This document shows positions 23,752 through 33,765 of a DNA stretch of 64,000 nt, in pieces. The DNA is from Thiobacillus sp. 63-78 (GTDB lineage Bacteria > Pseudomonadota > Gammaproteobacteria > Burkholderiales > Thiobacillaceae). Numbering within the stretch: position 1 is the stretch's first letter; each line of letters starts with the position of its first letter. A program made the position numbers and the translations under genes. The notes below the pieces were generated by a model. That model was not told the DNA's origin. It saw nothing but the letters and a program-made list of their open reading frames with translations, and did not search any database. Location: positions 1 through 64,000 of the forward strand of contig MKWM01000015.1 in assembly GCA_001899765.1 (NCBI GenBank), in the 5' to 3' direction.

Positions 23752-26420
23752 TGCAGTCCCGGCAGATCCTGCAGGACATCCAGTATCCCGAAGCTCTTCA
23801 TGAGCAGGAACAGGACGACCGCGATGAGCAGGTTCTTGAACGCCACGTAGGAAGCCATGTCAGCCCAGGAGGCCGGGCGCAGGTTGCGTCCCCACCATGG
23901 ACCATCCTTGACGTAGGGTTTGCAGCGCATGCGCACGACCAGTTCATAGACGCTCCAGCCCAGCCACCAGCCGAGCACGATGCCGGGGCCGATCTGGCCG
24001 GCGGCGCCGAGCACCCACACCCAGGTCACCAGTACAGTCAGGGCGAATGTGACGGCCTGCAGCAGGATGGGCTGCTGGAAGACCTTGCGGCTCCAGGGGA
24101 ACAGGTGATCGAAGAACTCCTGGCCGATGAAGGCAGGCAGGCTGGGAGGCGCCGCGGCCGCCTGCGCGGAACGGGCGGAAATCGGGACGATGGGGATGAA
24201 ATAGCCGTCCGATCCGATCGCGGTCAGCGGTTGGCCGGCCTTGGTGCGAGCCTTGCGTTCCTTGACCAGCGGCGGGCAGGCGTGATCGTCGTAATACAGC
24301 ACCTGGCAGTCCAGACACAGCAGGCATTCGCGCTGGTCGATGCGACCGCTGTCGTCGATCGCCTGCGAGCCGCAACCGACCTGGCACGCCTTGCACGGCC
24401 CGCACTCCTGCTTGCGCTTGAGGCCCCACCAGCGGAACGTCGACGGCACGGCGAGCGCGGCGCCGAGCGGGCACAGGTACTTGCAGAACGGACGCTCGAA
24501 AAAGGCCGAGGCGACGATCAGGACCGTCCAGAAGGTCACGAAAGGCCATGAGCGGTTCCACACGCCGACCAGGAAGGTAGTTTTGAACGGCTCGACCTCG
24601 GCGAGCTTTTCAGCGATCCCCATGGAATAGAAGGATACCGCGAGCAGAATCGCAAAGATGCCGTATTTGATCCACTTCAGACGGTCATGCCAGTTCTGCG
24701 GCAGCAGGTGGCGCTGATAGCGTTTGAGTCCCAGCTTGCCGGCCACGTGGTAGGTCAGTTCCGCGAGCGAGCCGTAGGGGCACATCCAGCCGCAGAACAT
24801 CCCGCGTCCCCAGAAGAATACGGTGATGATGATGAAGATCCAGAACAGGAAGACGAACGGATCGGACAGGAACAGCTCCCAGCGCCATTCGAACAGGATG
24901 GCGTGGAACCAGGTCAGCACCTGCGTGATCGAGGGCACCGCCAGCAGGTAGAAACCGACGAAGCCGATCGAGGTGATCCACAGCAGATACTTGGGAATAT
25001 CCTTCCAGCGCTTGTCCTTGTGCGTCGAGCGGCGAACCAGCTTGTCGCGCAGCGCATAGACCGTTCCCGCCGCCGTGAGCCACAGCAGGAACAGGATGAC
25101 TTCGGTCTTGCGCGTCTTCCATACCTTGACCCAGGTGGCCTCGGGCTTGACGATTTCAGGCCGGCCGCCTTCCAGATAGCGCGCCGGCAGCCAGTATTCG
25201 CGGTCGAAATTGACGAAAGTCTTGGCTTCGGTCTGGCGGTCGCGCTTGTTGGCCAGGTAGACGAGGCTCCAGGGGTAGGCCGCGCTGAACATCGGCGAGC
25301 GGATGATGAAGATGGCCGATTCCTTGTAGGACGGAGCGCCGGCGGCCTCGATGCCGTACAGGTTGAGATAGTCCAGATCGCGGAAGGTGAAGGTGTCGAT
25401 CCCCTGGGAAACCTGTATCCGGTCGTAGATGGCGCCGCGGACAAAGCCCGAGCCCTTGAAGGAACCTGTGCCGTTGGCGATCATGAAAATGGCATGCTCG
25501 CCCGGCTGGAGTCTCGACATCAACGAGGCGTAGCCATGCTCGCCCAGGATGCTGCGCCCGACCGTCGGGGCATTGAGATAACCGAAATAGATGTCGATGT
25601 AGGGCTGCCCGCCGGGATCCAGACCGAGTTCCTCCGGCTTGACCTTGAGTTCCTGGACACTGCCTTCGTTACGCAGCGCCTGCCAGTCAAGCGTGCCCGG
25701 AACATCCCTGAACTTCGCCTGGGAGCGCACCGTCGGCTTGATGATGCCCACCTGCTGGGCGACTTCGACACCGCTACGCAGGATGACCTGGTTTTCCGCG
25801 ATGACCGTCACCGTGGCGCCGGAGATCGCATCGACCCCGATCATGCCTTCGCCAGACCCGGAGGCCCCCACTTCGATCTTGTCGCCGACGAACTTGCCGA
25901 GGTACTGCGTGACGAACTTGGTGAGTTCCGACTCGGGAATCCCCACCAGCAGAATCGGTTCGGAGTGCTTCAGGACCCGGACGCCGGTGATGATGCCCTT
26001 GGTATCCATGCCGATCAGGGTCACCACGGGCTTGCCGGAATAGGCGGGAATGTCCACGACGTCGGTGGACAGGAATACGTAGCCGATCAGCTTGCGGCCG
26101 TCCTTGCCTTTTTCGTCGTGCGTGTCTTTCTGGCCGTGCCGATTGTGCTTGTCTTGCTCTTCGCCATGATCGCTTTTGTCGTCATGCTCCGCTTTCTCGT
26201 TCCGGTAGGCCTCGACATAGGCCGGCTTGCCCATGCGTTTGGAAAAGCTGTCGGCGCCAGGCATCACGTCCTTGCAGGGGACGTACGCGCACAGGTCGGG
26301 ATCGGTGGAGAGTTGTGCCGGTAGCGGCGCCTCGTAGCTTTTGCCGGCGGCCAGGCCGTATGCGCAGCACAGGCAGAGCATGGTCAGGAAGTGGACAAGA
26401 TGGCGGGCGAGAAAATTCAT
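23739..26420 (-). CDS. nosR: NosR flavo-iron-sulfur membrane protein
   Basis: An 893-residue protein from the ATG at 26420, which gives a signal-like N-terminus; the frame stays open to 26645 without support. Domains in order: a periplasmic FMN-binding domain with the SGATVT attachment Thr, several membrane helices, then a cytoplasmic polyferredoxin with CGWMCPYGSL, CKYLCPLGAAL, CGPCKACQVGC and CLLCLDC. NosR passes electrons across the membrane to NosZ and is needed for its expression. An unusual His/Asp/Glu/Lys-rich stretch of about 35 residues (HDDKSDHGEEQDKHNRHGQ onward) sits before the FMN domain. Confidence 0.95.
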   Translation of the reverse strand: MNFLARHLVHFLTMLCLCCAYGLAAGKSYEAPLPAQLSTDPDLCAYVPCKDVMPGADSFSKRMGKPAYVEAYRNEKAEHDDKSDHGEEQDKHNRHGQKDTHDEKGKDGRKLIGYVFLSTDVVDIPAYSGKPVVTLIGMDTKGIITGVRVLKHSEPILLVGIPESELTKFVTQYLGKFVGDKIEVGASGSGEGMIGVDAISGATVTVIAENQVILRSGVEVAQQVGIIKPTVRSQAKFRDVPGTLDWQALRNEGSVQELKVKPEELGLDPGGQPYIDIYFGYLNAPTVGRSILGEHGYASLMSRLQPGEHAIFMIANGTGSFKGSGFVRGAIYDRIQVSQGIDTFTFRDLDYLNLYGIEAAGAPSYKESAIFIIRSPMFSAAYPWSLVYLANKRDRQTEAKTFVNFDREYWLPARYLEGGRPEIVKPEATWVKVWKTRKTEVILFLLWLTAAGTVYALRDKLVRRSTHKDKRWKDIPKYLLWITSIGFVGFYLLAVPSITQVLTWFHAILFEWRWELFLSDPFVFLFWIFIIITVFFWGRGMFCGWMCPYGSLAELTYHVAGKLGLKRYQRHLLPQNWHDRLKWIKYGIFAILLAVSFYSMGIAEKLAEVEPFKTTFLVGVWNRSWPFVTFWTVLIVASAFFERPFCKYLCPLGAALAVPSTFRWWGLKRKQECGPCKACQVGCGSQAIDDSGRIDQRECLLCLDCQVLYYDDHACPPLVKERKARTKAGQPLTAIGSDGYFIPIVPISARSAQAAAAPPSLPAFIGQEFFDHLFPWSRKVFQQPILLQAVTFALTVLVTWVWVLGAAGQIGPGIVLGWWLGWSVYELVVRMRCKPYVKDGPWWGRNLRPASWADMASYVAFKNLLIAVVLFLLMKSFGILDVLQDLPGLQWLY

Positions 26421-26575
26421 GGGAAGGAACCGCAAATATCTGAATATCAACTGGAGCACGCGCGAGGAGCCACAGCATACAGGCAGGCGCGTGTTTTGTC
26501 CGCCGGGCTGGCCGGCGGCATGGCACAGTGGCCCTCCGTTCCTCCCGGCCCACCCGGCAGGAACGGAGTGACTGC

Positions 26576-28546
26576 TCAGACCTCGACGATCATGCGGCTG
26601 CGCATCTCCAGATGCAGTGCATGACAGAAATTGGTGCAGTAGCACCAGTAGACGCCCGGCTTGTCCGCCACGAAGGTGACCGATTTGGTTTCCTGCGGGT
26701 TGACGATGAACTGGATGTCATACTTGGGAATGCCAAAGCCGTGGGTCAGGTCTTCCACCTTGTCGTGGTTGGTCAGGATGATGGTGACTTCGTCGCCCTT
26801 CTTGATCTTGAATTCACGCAGGCTGAAGGTCGGGGCCTGGCTGGTGAGCTTGACCGTGACCTTCTTGCCGTTGCGGAAGACGCCGGAATCCTTGGGATCC
26901 TTCACCGCGTTCGGGAAGTCGTCCAGATTGTAGATCTGGCGCGTCTTGATGATGTCGCGACGGACGATGATGGAGTCGTGCGGCTCCGAGTAGACCGAGT
27001 GGTCGGCGACCAGCAGCATCTTGTCGCCGCTGATGTCGATCAGCTGGGCGGTCTCGGCATGCAGCGGCCCCACGGGCAGGAAGCGGTCCTTGGAAAACTT
27101 GTTGTCCGAAATGAAGTATTTTCCATCCGAATCCTTGGTCTCGCCCATCGAGGTGAAGCCATGACCGGGCTGGTAATGCACGTCAATGCGGTCGACCACC
27201 GGCTTGGCGCTCTTGTCGCCCTTGTACGACTTGATCGCGGCATCCACGTTCCACTTCACGATCTGGCTGTCGAGGAACAGGGTGGTATAGGCGTTGCCCT
27301 TGTTATCGAAACCGGTATGCAGCGGGCCGAGACCGATCTCGGGTTCGGCGACCACCGCGTCGCGCGGATTGGCCAGGCCTCCATCGAACCATTTCAGCAC
27401 CAGGTCGTGTTCGATGAGCGAGGCGGTCGGCGAGAGCTTGCCCGAACAGGCGTAGTACTTGCCATCCGGACTCGCGTTCACGCCGTGGGGGTTTTTCGGG
27501 ATCGGCACATAGCAGGTCAGTGCGGTCTTGGGATCCTTGTTGGCCTCCTTGGTGCCGTCGACGACAGGAACCTTGGAACCCGCGATATAGCTGACCTTGC
27601 CGGCTTTCACGGCTTCTTCGATGCGGGCCACGTTGAAGAACAGGCAGGCGTCCATTTCCGCCACCATCATGTCCTCATAATGAATCCCCTTTTCGGTGTT
27701 GTACTGGTTGGTCGCGGCGAGTTTGCCATCGTAGGAACTGGCCACCAGGTCGCAGTTGCCGTCGATGAATACCTGCCAGCGGGGTTCCATGGTGTTGGCA
27801 TCGACGCAGGTGAAGATCGCTTTGTACTTGCTGGGGTCGTTCACATCACGCCCGTCGTTGGGCAGCGGGATCGAGAACTCGCCGCCGCAGAATACCCGGG
27901 TGGTGTGATTGATCGTGGAATCGACCGGATCGCGCTTGTCGGTGAAGGTGCCGTGAAAGCCCTGGACATTCGGGAGCTCGGTGATCTTGTCGCATTCCAT
28001 GGTATCCATGCGGATGCGTGCCAGACGGCCGTGGATCTTGTCGTTGACGAACATGTACTTGCCGTCATAGACGCCGTCGGTGTAGGACTGGTGCACGTGG
28101 TGCGTGTCGCCGGTGTGATACTTCAGGCTGCCGTCCGGCTTGGTGCCGATGATCGCCTTCGATTCGTTGGTGATCCCCCAGCCGACCAGCGCGTCCATGT
28201 TGAACACCGGAATGCGCTTGAGTTCACGGCCGGACGGGATGCCGTAGATGCGGACCTCGCCCGAGTGGCCTCCGCTTGAGAACGAATAGTATTCATCGAG
28301 CTTGCCCGGCGGAACCTCGTATTTGCTGTAATGGATATCGCTTCCGGCCTGTGCGGCAGGCGCGGCGCCCGTTCCCGCGCCTTCACCCGTCGCGGGTGCC
28401 GTTTTCTTGTTGCAGGCAGACAGGCCCAGCGAAAGACCCGCGCCAGACAGCCCGACCAGGGCAGCGGTGTTCATGAATTTCCGGCGGCTCAGATCAGGCT
28501 GGGCGTCGGATGGCTTGTTGTCGTCCTGCGTATGGTCCTGCGTCAT
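26576..28546 (-). CDS. nosZ: Nitrous oxide reductase, TAT-type (clade I)
   Basis: A 656-residue periplasmic enzyme that reduces N2O to N2. The ATG at 28546 has GGGGAG upstream; a TTG at 28567 also opens the frame. The twin-arginine motif SRRKFMN (Arg21-Arg22) puts it with TAT-exported clade I enzymes. The seven-bladed propeller holds the CuZ ligands (for example GDTHHVHQSYTDGVYDG), and the C-terminal cupredoxin holds CuA (CYCTNFCHALHLEM). The signal region ends in LGLSAC, a possible lipobox at Cys45 before an Ala/Gly/Pro linker, so membrane anchoring is possible. nosR starts 155 bases later. Confidence 0.97.
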   Translation of the reverse strand: MTQDHTQDDNKPSDAQPDLSRRKFMNTAALVGLSGAGLSLGLSACNKKTAPATGEGAGTGAAPAAQAGSDIHYSKYEVPPGKLDEYYSFSSGGHSGEVRIYGIPSGRELKRIPVFNMDALVGWGITNESKAIIGTKPDGSLKYHTGDTHHVHQSYTDGVYDGKYMFVNDKIHGRLARIRMDTMECDKITELPNVQGFHGTFTDKRDPVDSTINHTTRVFCGGEFSIPLPNDGRDVNDPSKYKAIFTCVDANTMEPRWQVFIDGNCDLVASSYDGKLAATNQYNTEKGIHYEDMMVAEMDACLFFNVARIEEAVKAGKVSYIAGSKVPVVDGTKEANKDPKTALTCYVPIPKNPHGVNASPDGKYYACSGKLSPTASLIEHDLVLKWFDGGLANPRDAVVAEPEIGLGPLHTGFDNKGNAYTTLFLDSQIVKWNVDAAIKSYKGDKSAKPVVDRIDVHYQPGHGFTSMGETKDSDGKYFISDNKFSKDRFLPVGPLHAETAQLIDISGDKMLLVADHSVYSEPHDSIIVRRDIIKTRQIYNLDDFPNAVKDPKDSGVFRNGKKVTVKLTSQAPTFSLREFKIKKGDEVTIILTNHDKVEDLTHGFGIPKYDIQFIVNPQETKSVTFVADKPGVYWCYCTNFCHALHLEMRSRMIVEV

Positions 28547-28893
28547 GTCGTGTGCTCCCCATCTCAAGAAAGTAATTGGCGCTTACGCCCGGATCGAAGC
28601 AAGGCAATCCGGAGCGATCAAACGGGCTGCAGCCGCACGGCCGTCTGCCCTGCGACAATATACCGCACTTGGGCGTTCGAATATAAGGAAAAATCGATCC
28701 CTAGGTGTTAAATAATCGGACCCTGAATTGAAGCTGATCTCTTGCAATAATCCACGGCCCGATAAGGGATATTTGCTAAGCCCATGTTTTTGCAATGAAT
28801 GGACACATGGGAGCGGATACGGGCTTACACTTCTGGTACTTTCGGGATACTCCCTTATTTTCCAGGCGGCCTGGCCCGGCAGGAGGCGGACAT
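28547..28893. promoter_or_regulatory. Divergent nosZ/narX control region
   Basis: A 347-base gap with both promoters. A weak FNR-like site, TTGAA-GCTG-ATCTC, lies at 28728-28741. Two NarL-half-site-like heptamers (TACTTTC, TACTCCC) lie about 40 bases before narX. No ORF in it is convincing. The narX ribosome site AGGAGG is at 28881-28886. Confidence 0.5.
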
Positions 28894-30822
28894 ATGAACG
28901 AGAAACGTAGTTTCCTGCAGCATTCGCTGCTGCTGAAACTGGGCGGCGCCCTGGCGCTGATCGCCAGTTTCGCCATCCTCGGCATGGCCAGTTCGGGCAT
29001 CATCGCCGAGTCGGTGCAGGGCAGCGGCGAAGCGATCAACGTGGCCGGCAGTCTGCGCCTGCAGACCTACAGGATGACCAGCCTGGCCCTGTCGTCCAGA
29101 TTGCCGGAGAGCAGCCCTCCTTCCGCCCAGCTTGAAAGGGCGATCGATGCGTTCGACGCTACGCTGGTCGAGCCGCACATCATGGAACTGATGCCGCGGC
29201 ATGTCGAAACCGAACTGACGCGCAGCTATGCAACGGTTCTGCAGGCCTGGCAGGGCATGAAGTCCCGTTTCAGGGCGGAGGCAAGCGGCGGCGCACCCAC
29301 TGCGGCAAGCCAGCTCTCGCTGATCGCCGAGGTCGATGGCTTCGTCGACAGGATCAACCATCTGGTCAAGCAGATCGAGCGCGATACCGAGGCGAAGATT
29401 CTGGTCCTGCGCATGGTGCTCGGCGCGGCCTTGCTGATGACGCTGCTGGTCGGTACGCTCATGCTGTATCTGGCACGCAACGACCTGATCCTGCCCCTGC
29501 GCGACCTGCTGTCGTTCGCGGCCAATGTCGGCCAAGGCAACCTCGCGGTGCGCACCGAGCACACCGGCAGCGACGAGCTTGGGCGGCTGGGGCAGGCGTT
29601 CAACCACATGGCCGAGGATCTGTCCAGGATGTATCAGAACCTGGAAGCGCGGGTGGAGGAAAAGACCGCCGAGCTCACCATCGCCAACCGTTCGCTGGAA
29701 TTGCTCTATCACTCCATCGCCCGGCTCTACAACGGGCCGGTGGCGCCGGATACCTATGCCATCCTGCTCAACGACCTGGAGAATGTCCTCGGTGTCGGGC
29801 ATGGACTGGCCTGCCTGGTGGAAGCGGGTGAAACACGCGCACGCGTGATCGCCAGCACGCTGCACCCGGACAACGGCGGCGATCCCGCCCAGTGCGGTCT
29901 GTCGACCTGCGCCGACTGTCTCGCCCACCGGACGCTGGCCGTCCATGCGTTACGGGATGGTCGCCGCATGCTGTCGCTGCCGCTCAAGGATACCGAGCAC
30001 CACTATGGCGTATTGCAACTGGAAATGCCGCCGGGCAGGGAGCTGGTGCAATGGCAGATCCACCTGCTGGAAGCGCTGTCGCGCCATATTGGCATCGCCA
30101 TCGGTACCGCGCGCCGGACCGAGCAGAACCGGCGCCTGTCGCTGCTGGAAGAACGCGCCGCCCTGGCGCGCGAGCTGCACGATTCACTGGCGCAATCGCT
30201 CGCCTACATGAAAATACAGGTCAGCCGCCTGAAGCCATTGCTCGCTGCGAAAGAGCCGCGGCCGGACCCATCGAGCGTGCCCGGCGAAGCCTCCGAGGTG
30301 CTGGAAGAACTGCGCGAAGGGCTCAACAGCGCCTATCGTCAGTTACGCGAACTCCTGACTACCTTTCGTCTTCGCATCGAAGGGGAAGGGCTGGCGTCCG
30401 CGCTGCAGGACACCGTGAATGAGTTTTCCGCGCGCGGCGGAATCCCCATCAAGCTGGATGTCCACCTGGCCGGCTGCACGCTCACCCCCAACGAGGAAAT
30501 CCACGCGCTGCAGATCGTGCGCGAGGCGCTTTCCAATGTGCTCAACCATGCCCGGGCGCAACAGGCCGCCATCAGCGTGCGCTGCAACAGCGACGGCTCG
30601 GTGTCGGCGATCGTGAGCGACGATGGCATCGGCATTCGTCAGGCGGCGGGGGCGCATCATTACGGCATGACGATCATGGAAGAGCGCGCCAGAAATCTGG
30701 GCGGCCGGCTGGGCGTCGAGACGCTTCCCACCGCCGGCACCCGCATCACCCTGCACTTCATGCCGGCCGCGCGACGCGACGCGCTGCCCGTTTCTCCCAT
30801 ACAATTGGCCACGCCCCCATGA
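28894..30822 (+). CDS. narX: Nitrate/nitrite sensor histidine kinase NarX
   Basis: A 642-residue membrane sensor. The ATG at 28894 follows AGGAGG by 7 bases; the frame continues to 28795 without support. After the first membrane helix comes the nitrate-binding P-box EAINVAGSLRLQTYRM (residues 46-61), then a periplasmic helical domain, a second helix, a HAMP linker, and a central GAF-like domain with a cysteine cluster (Cys334, Cys339, Cys342). The kinase has the phospho-His429 in ARELHDSLAQSL, then VSDDGIGI and GMTIMEERARNLGG ATP boxes. It phosphorylates NarL. Confidence 0.93.
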   Translation: MNEKRSFLQHSLLLKLGGALALIASFAILGMASSGIIAESVQGSGEAINVAGSLRLQTYRMTSLALSSRLPESSPPSAQLERAIDAFDATLVEPHIMELMPRHVETELTRSYATVLQAWQGMKSRFRAEASGGAPTAASQLSLIAEVDGFVDRINHLVKQIERDTEAKILVLRMVLGAALLMTLLVGTLMLYLARNDLILPLRDLLSFAANVGQGNLAVRTEHTGSDELGRLGQAFNHMAEDLSRMYQNLEARVEEKTAELTIANRSLELLYHSIARLYNGPVAPDTYAILLNDLENVLGVGHGLACLVEAGETRARVIASTLHPDNGGDPAQCGLSTCADCLAHRTLAVHALRDGRRMLSLPLKDTEHHYGVLQLEMPPGRELVQWQIHLLEALSRHIGIAIGTARRTEQNRRLSLLEERAALARELHDSLAQSLAYMKIQVSRLKPLLAAKEPRPDPSSVPGEASEVLEELREGLNSAYRQLRELLTTFRLRIEGEGLASALQDTVNEFSARGGIPIKLDVHLAGCTLTPNEEIHALQIVREALSNVLNHARAQQAAISVRCNSDGSVSAIVSDDGIGIRQAAGAHHYGMTIMEERARNLGGRLGVETLPTAGTRITLHFMPAARRDALPVSPIQLATPP

Positions 30823-31478
30823 GCCCGCCCGATATCCACACCATCCTGGTCGTCGACGACCACCCCCTCTTCCGCAAGGGAGTGATTCAGCTGATTCAGG
30901 CCGCGCCCGAATTCCGCTTTGTCGGCGAAGCGCCCAGCGGCAGGGAAGGCATCCAGCTTGCACTGGGCCTGCATCCCGACATGATCCTGCTCGATCTCAA
31001 CATGAAGGACATGAGCGGCATCGACGTGCTGAAGGCGATCAAGGATGAAGGGCTCGATTCGCGCGTCATCATGCTCACTGTGTCGGATCAGGCGGAAGAT
31101 CTGATGGCCGCGTTGCAGGCAGGGGCCGACGGCTATCTGCTGAAGGACATGGAACCGGAAGACCTGATGCGGCAACTGGCCGACGCCGCACACGGCAAGA
31201 TCACCATCAGCGAACGGCTGACCCAGCTGCTGGTCGCCTCGCTGCGCGAAAAGAGCCGTCCCGCAAACCTGACCGAAGCCGGCCTGACCGAGCAGGAGCA
31301 TCGCATCCTGGATCAGCTGGTCGATGGCAAGAGCAACAAGCTGATTGCCCGCGAGATGAACATCGCCGAGGGCACGGTGAAAGTCCACGTCAAGCATCTG
31401 CTGAAGAAGCTCAACCTGCGTTCGCGGGTGGAAGCGGCCGTGTGGGCCGATCGCTGCCGCCGGCAGGTCAAATCCTGA
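30819..31478 (+). CDS. narL: Nitrate/nitrite response regulator NarL
   Basis: A 219-residue LuxR-class regulator. The receiver domain has VDDHPLFRKG, the phosphorylated Asp59 in MILLDLNMKDM, and conserved Thr/Lys positions (IMLTVSDQ; YLLKDM). The C-terminal helix-turn-helix reads LTEQEHRILDQLVDGKSNKL and MNIAEGTVKVHVKHLLKKL. It overlaps narX by ATGA. The 7-2-7 site upstream of narK1 is a likely target. Confidence 0.95.
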   Translation: MSPPDIHTILVVDDHPLFRKGVIQLIQAAPEFRFVGEAPSGREGIQLALGLHPDMILLDLNMKDMSGIDVLKAIKDEGLDSRVIMLTVSDQAEDLMAALQAGADGYLLKDMEPEDLMRQLADAAHGKITISERLTQLLVASLREKSRPANLTEAGLTEQEHRILDQLVDGKSNKLIAREMNIAEGTVKVHVKHLLKKLNLRSRVEAAVWADRCRRQVKS

Positions 31479-31918
31479 CGGCGAATTTCCGGGTTCTGTG
31501 GTCAGTTTGGCTGAAGCGAGTCTGCCACATTGACAGGTACATATTGATCCGGCGAAGGGATATTTGAAGCCTGTTCGCACTTGGGCTGCTGAAGGGCAAC
31601 GGATGCACTGGACTCCGGACGCGGCTTGTCGAAATACTTTACAGTTTCTTGCGCTTCTCGGTTCGTCCCGGGGACGAGCCCTGAAAACATTGGCATTGAG
31701 CGGATTCCCATCATCAGGTTCATTTCTTGCTTATGATGGCTCTGGCTGGTTTGCTACAACGATTCGATACATTGCGGCGCTGCCGGCCTGTTTTGGCAGC
31801 GTGCCGACATCGGCTGACAGCGGGGAAAAATTGAGGACAAGCGCCGCGGATAGCCGGATCATCAGGACATGAGAATTTCGCGATCGATCAATAAAACGCG
31901 GCTCGCCAATCCCGACCG
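31479..31918. other. 440-base gap without a supported gene
   Basis: Lies between narL and the carbamoyltransferase gene. Short open frames exist on both strands, but none has a ribosome site or composition suggesting a protein. No terminator hairpin or known operator was recognised. It probably holds the promoter of the carbamoyltransferase operon. Confidence 0.5.
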
Positions 31919-33763
31919 ATGACCACCATTCTTGGAATTTCCTCCTACTACCATGACAGCGCGGCGGCCCTGTTGCGCGATGGCGAAATCATTGCTGTCG
32001 CCCAGGAAGAGCGCTTCAGCCGCAAGAAACACGATGCCCGTTTTCCGCTTCATGCCGTTCGCTACTGTCTGCGGGAAGCAGGAATCGGCCTGGGCGATGT
32101 CCAGTATCTGGTTTTTTACGACAAGCCGCTGGTCAAGTTCGAGCGTCTGCTGGAAACCTATCTGGCCTATGCGCCCAAGGGTTTCCGCTCGTTTCTTGCC
32201 GCGATGCCCATATGGCTGAAGGAGAAGCTCTACCTCAAGCATCAGCTGCGCAAGGAATTCTCCGAACTTTCCGGCATCAAGGAATCCCGGCTTCCACCGC
32301 TGCTATTTTCGGAGCATCACCAGTCGCATGCCGCTTCAGCCTTTTTCCCCAGCCCCTATGAAAAGGCGGCGGTGCTGTGCCTGGATGGCGTGGGGGAATG
32401 GTCGACGACGACAGCGTGGCATGGCGAATCCAACGACCTGACCCCCTTGTGGGAGATCGACTTTCCGCACTCTCTTGGCTTGCTCTACTCGGCTTTCACG
32501 TATTACACGGGTTTCAAGGTCAACTCGGGAGAATACAAGGTCATGGGGCTGGCCCCTTATGGCGAGCCGAAGTATGTCGACCTTATCTTCAAACACCTGA
32601 TCGACTTGAAGGAGGATGGCACTTTCCGCCTCGACATGTCCTACTTCAACTATGCAACCGGGCTCACCATGACCAACGACAAGTTCGACGCGCTGTTCGG
32701 CATGCCGCGACGCAAGCCCGAGTCGCCGTTGTCGCAGGCGCATATGGACCTTGCACGCTCGGTGCAGGAGGCGACCGAGGAAATCGTTTTACGACTGGCC
32801 CGCACGGTACGGAAGGAGACTGGAGAAGACTATCTGTGTCTCGCGGGCGGCGTGGCACTCAATTGCGTGGCCAACGGCCGCATACTGCGCGAAGGGCCGT
32901 TCAAGGACATATGGATTCAGCCTGCCGCCGGAGACGCCGGCGGTGCGCTGGGGGCCGCACTGGCGGTATGGTACCAGTATCTGGACAAACCCCGTACGCC
33001 AGATGGCGGCCTCGACGGCATGAAGGGAAGCTACCTGGGCCCGCGGTTTGAGGATTCCGAGATCGCGGACTTTCTCGACTCGGTGGGCGCACAATACCGG
33101 CGAGTGGAGGACGCCGACCTGTATCCGGAGCTGGCCGGGATCCTCGATGGCGAGAACGTGGTCGGCTGGTTTCAGGGCCGCATGGAGTTCGGACCCCGCG
33201 CGCTGGGCGGACGTTCGATCATCGGCGATCCCCGCAGCCGCAGGATGCAGTCGGTGATGAATCTCAAGATCAAGTACCGGGAGTCCTTCCGCCCCTTCGC
33301 GCCCTCGGTGCTTGCCGAGCGCGTGGGCAGGTACTTCGAGCACGACCGGCCCAGCCCCTACATGCTGATCGTCGCGCCGCTGCGCGAGGAACATCGCATC
33401 GCGATGACCGGGGAAGAGCAGAAACTCTTCGGCATAGAAAAACTCAACGTGCCACGTTCAGTGCTTCCCGCCATCACCCACGTAGACTATTCGGCACGTA
33501 TCCAGACCGTGCACAGGGAAACCAACCCCCGCTACCACAAGCTGATCGAGGCCTTCGAACAGCGCACGGGCTGCCCCGTCCTGGTGAACACCTCGTTCAA
33601 CGTGCGTGGCGAGCCTATTGTCGGCTCGCCGGAAGATGCCTATCGCTGCTTCATGAGAACGGAAATGGACTATCTGGTCATCGAGAACTTCATTCTTGCC
33701 AAACCGGACCAGCCGACCCTACCCAGGGATGAATCGTGGATGCAGGAATTCGAACTGGACTGA
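31919..33763 (+). CDS. NodU/TobZ family carbamoyltransferase
   Basis: A 614-residue enzyme with two domains. The N-terminal ASKHA-like domain opens ILGISSYYHDSAAALLRDGE and carries HHQSHAASAFFPSP, LCLDGVGEWSTT and CLAGGVALNCVANGRI. The C-terminal domain carries QGRMEFGPRALGGRSIIGDP and CPVLVNTSFNVRGEPIV. The family moves a carbamoyl group from carbamoyl phosphate through carbamoyl-AMP onto a hydroxyl of a sugar, antibiotic or lipid-like acceptor. The acceptor here is unknown. It heads an operon with an SxtJ-type membrane protein, a DUF5989 protein and an SGNH hydrolase, an arrangement suggesting modification of an envelope or exported glycan. Confidence 0.93.
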   Translation: MTTILGISSYYHDSAAALLRDGEIIAVAQEERFSRKKHDARFPLHAVRYCLREAGIGLGDVQYLVFYDKPLVKFERLLETYLAYAPKGFRSFLAAMPIWLKEKLYLKHQLRKEFSELSGIKESRLPPLLFSEHHQSHAASAFFPSPYEKAAVLCLDGVGEWSTTTAWHGESNDLTPLWEIDFPHSLGLLYSAFTYYTGFKVNSGEYKVMGLAPYGEPKYVDLIFKHLIDLKEDGTFRLDMSYFNYATGLTMTNDKFDALFGMPRRKPESPLSQAHMDLARSVQEATEEIVLRLARTVRKETGEDYLCLAGGVALNCVANGRILREGPFKDIWIQPAAGDAGGALGAALAVWYQYLDKPRTPDGGLDGMKGSYLGPRFEDSEIADFLDSVGAQYRRVEDADLYPELAGILDGENVVGWFQGRMEFGPRALGGRSIIGDPRSRRMQSVMNLKIKYRESFRPFAPSVLAERVGRYFEHDRPSPYMLIVAPLREEHRIAMTGEEQKLFGIEKLNVPRSVLPAITHVDYSARIQTVHRETNPRYHKLIEAFEQRTGCPVLVNTSFNVRGEPIVGSPEDAYRCFMRTEMDYLVIENFILAKPDQPTLPRDESWMQEFELD

Positions 33764-33765
33764 CC

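Noticed and set aside
31564-31872. A 102-codon frame in the narL/carbamoyltransferase gap
   Set aside because: No ribosome site, mixed composition, no recognisable domain.
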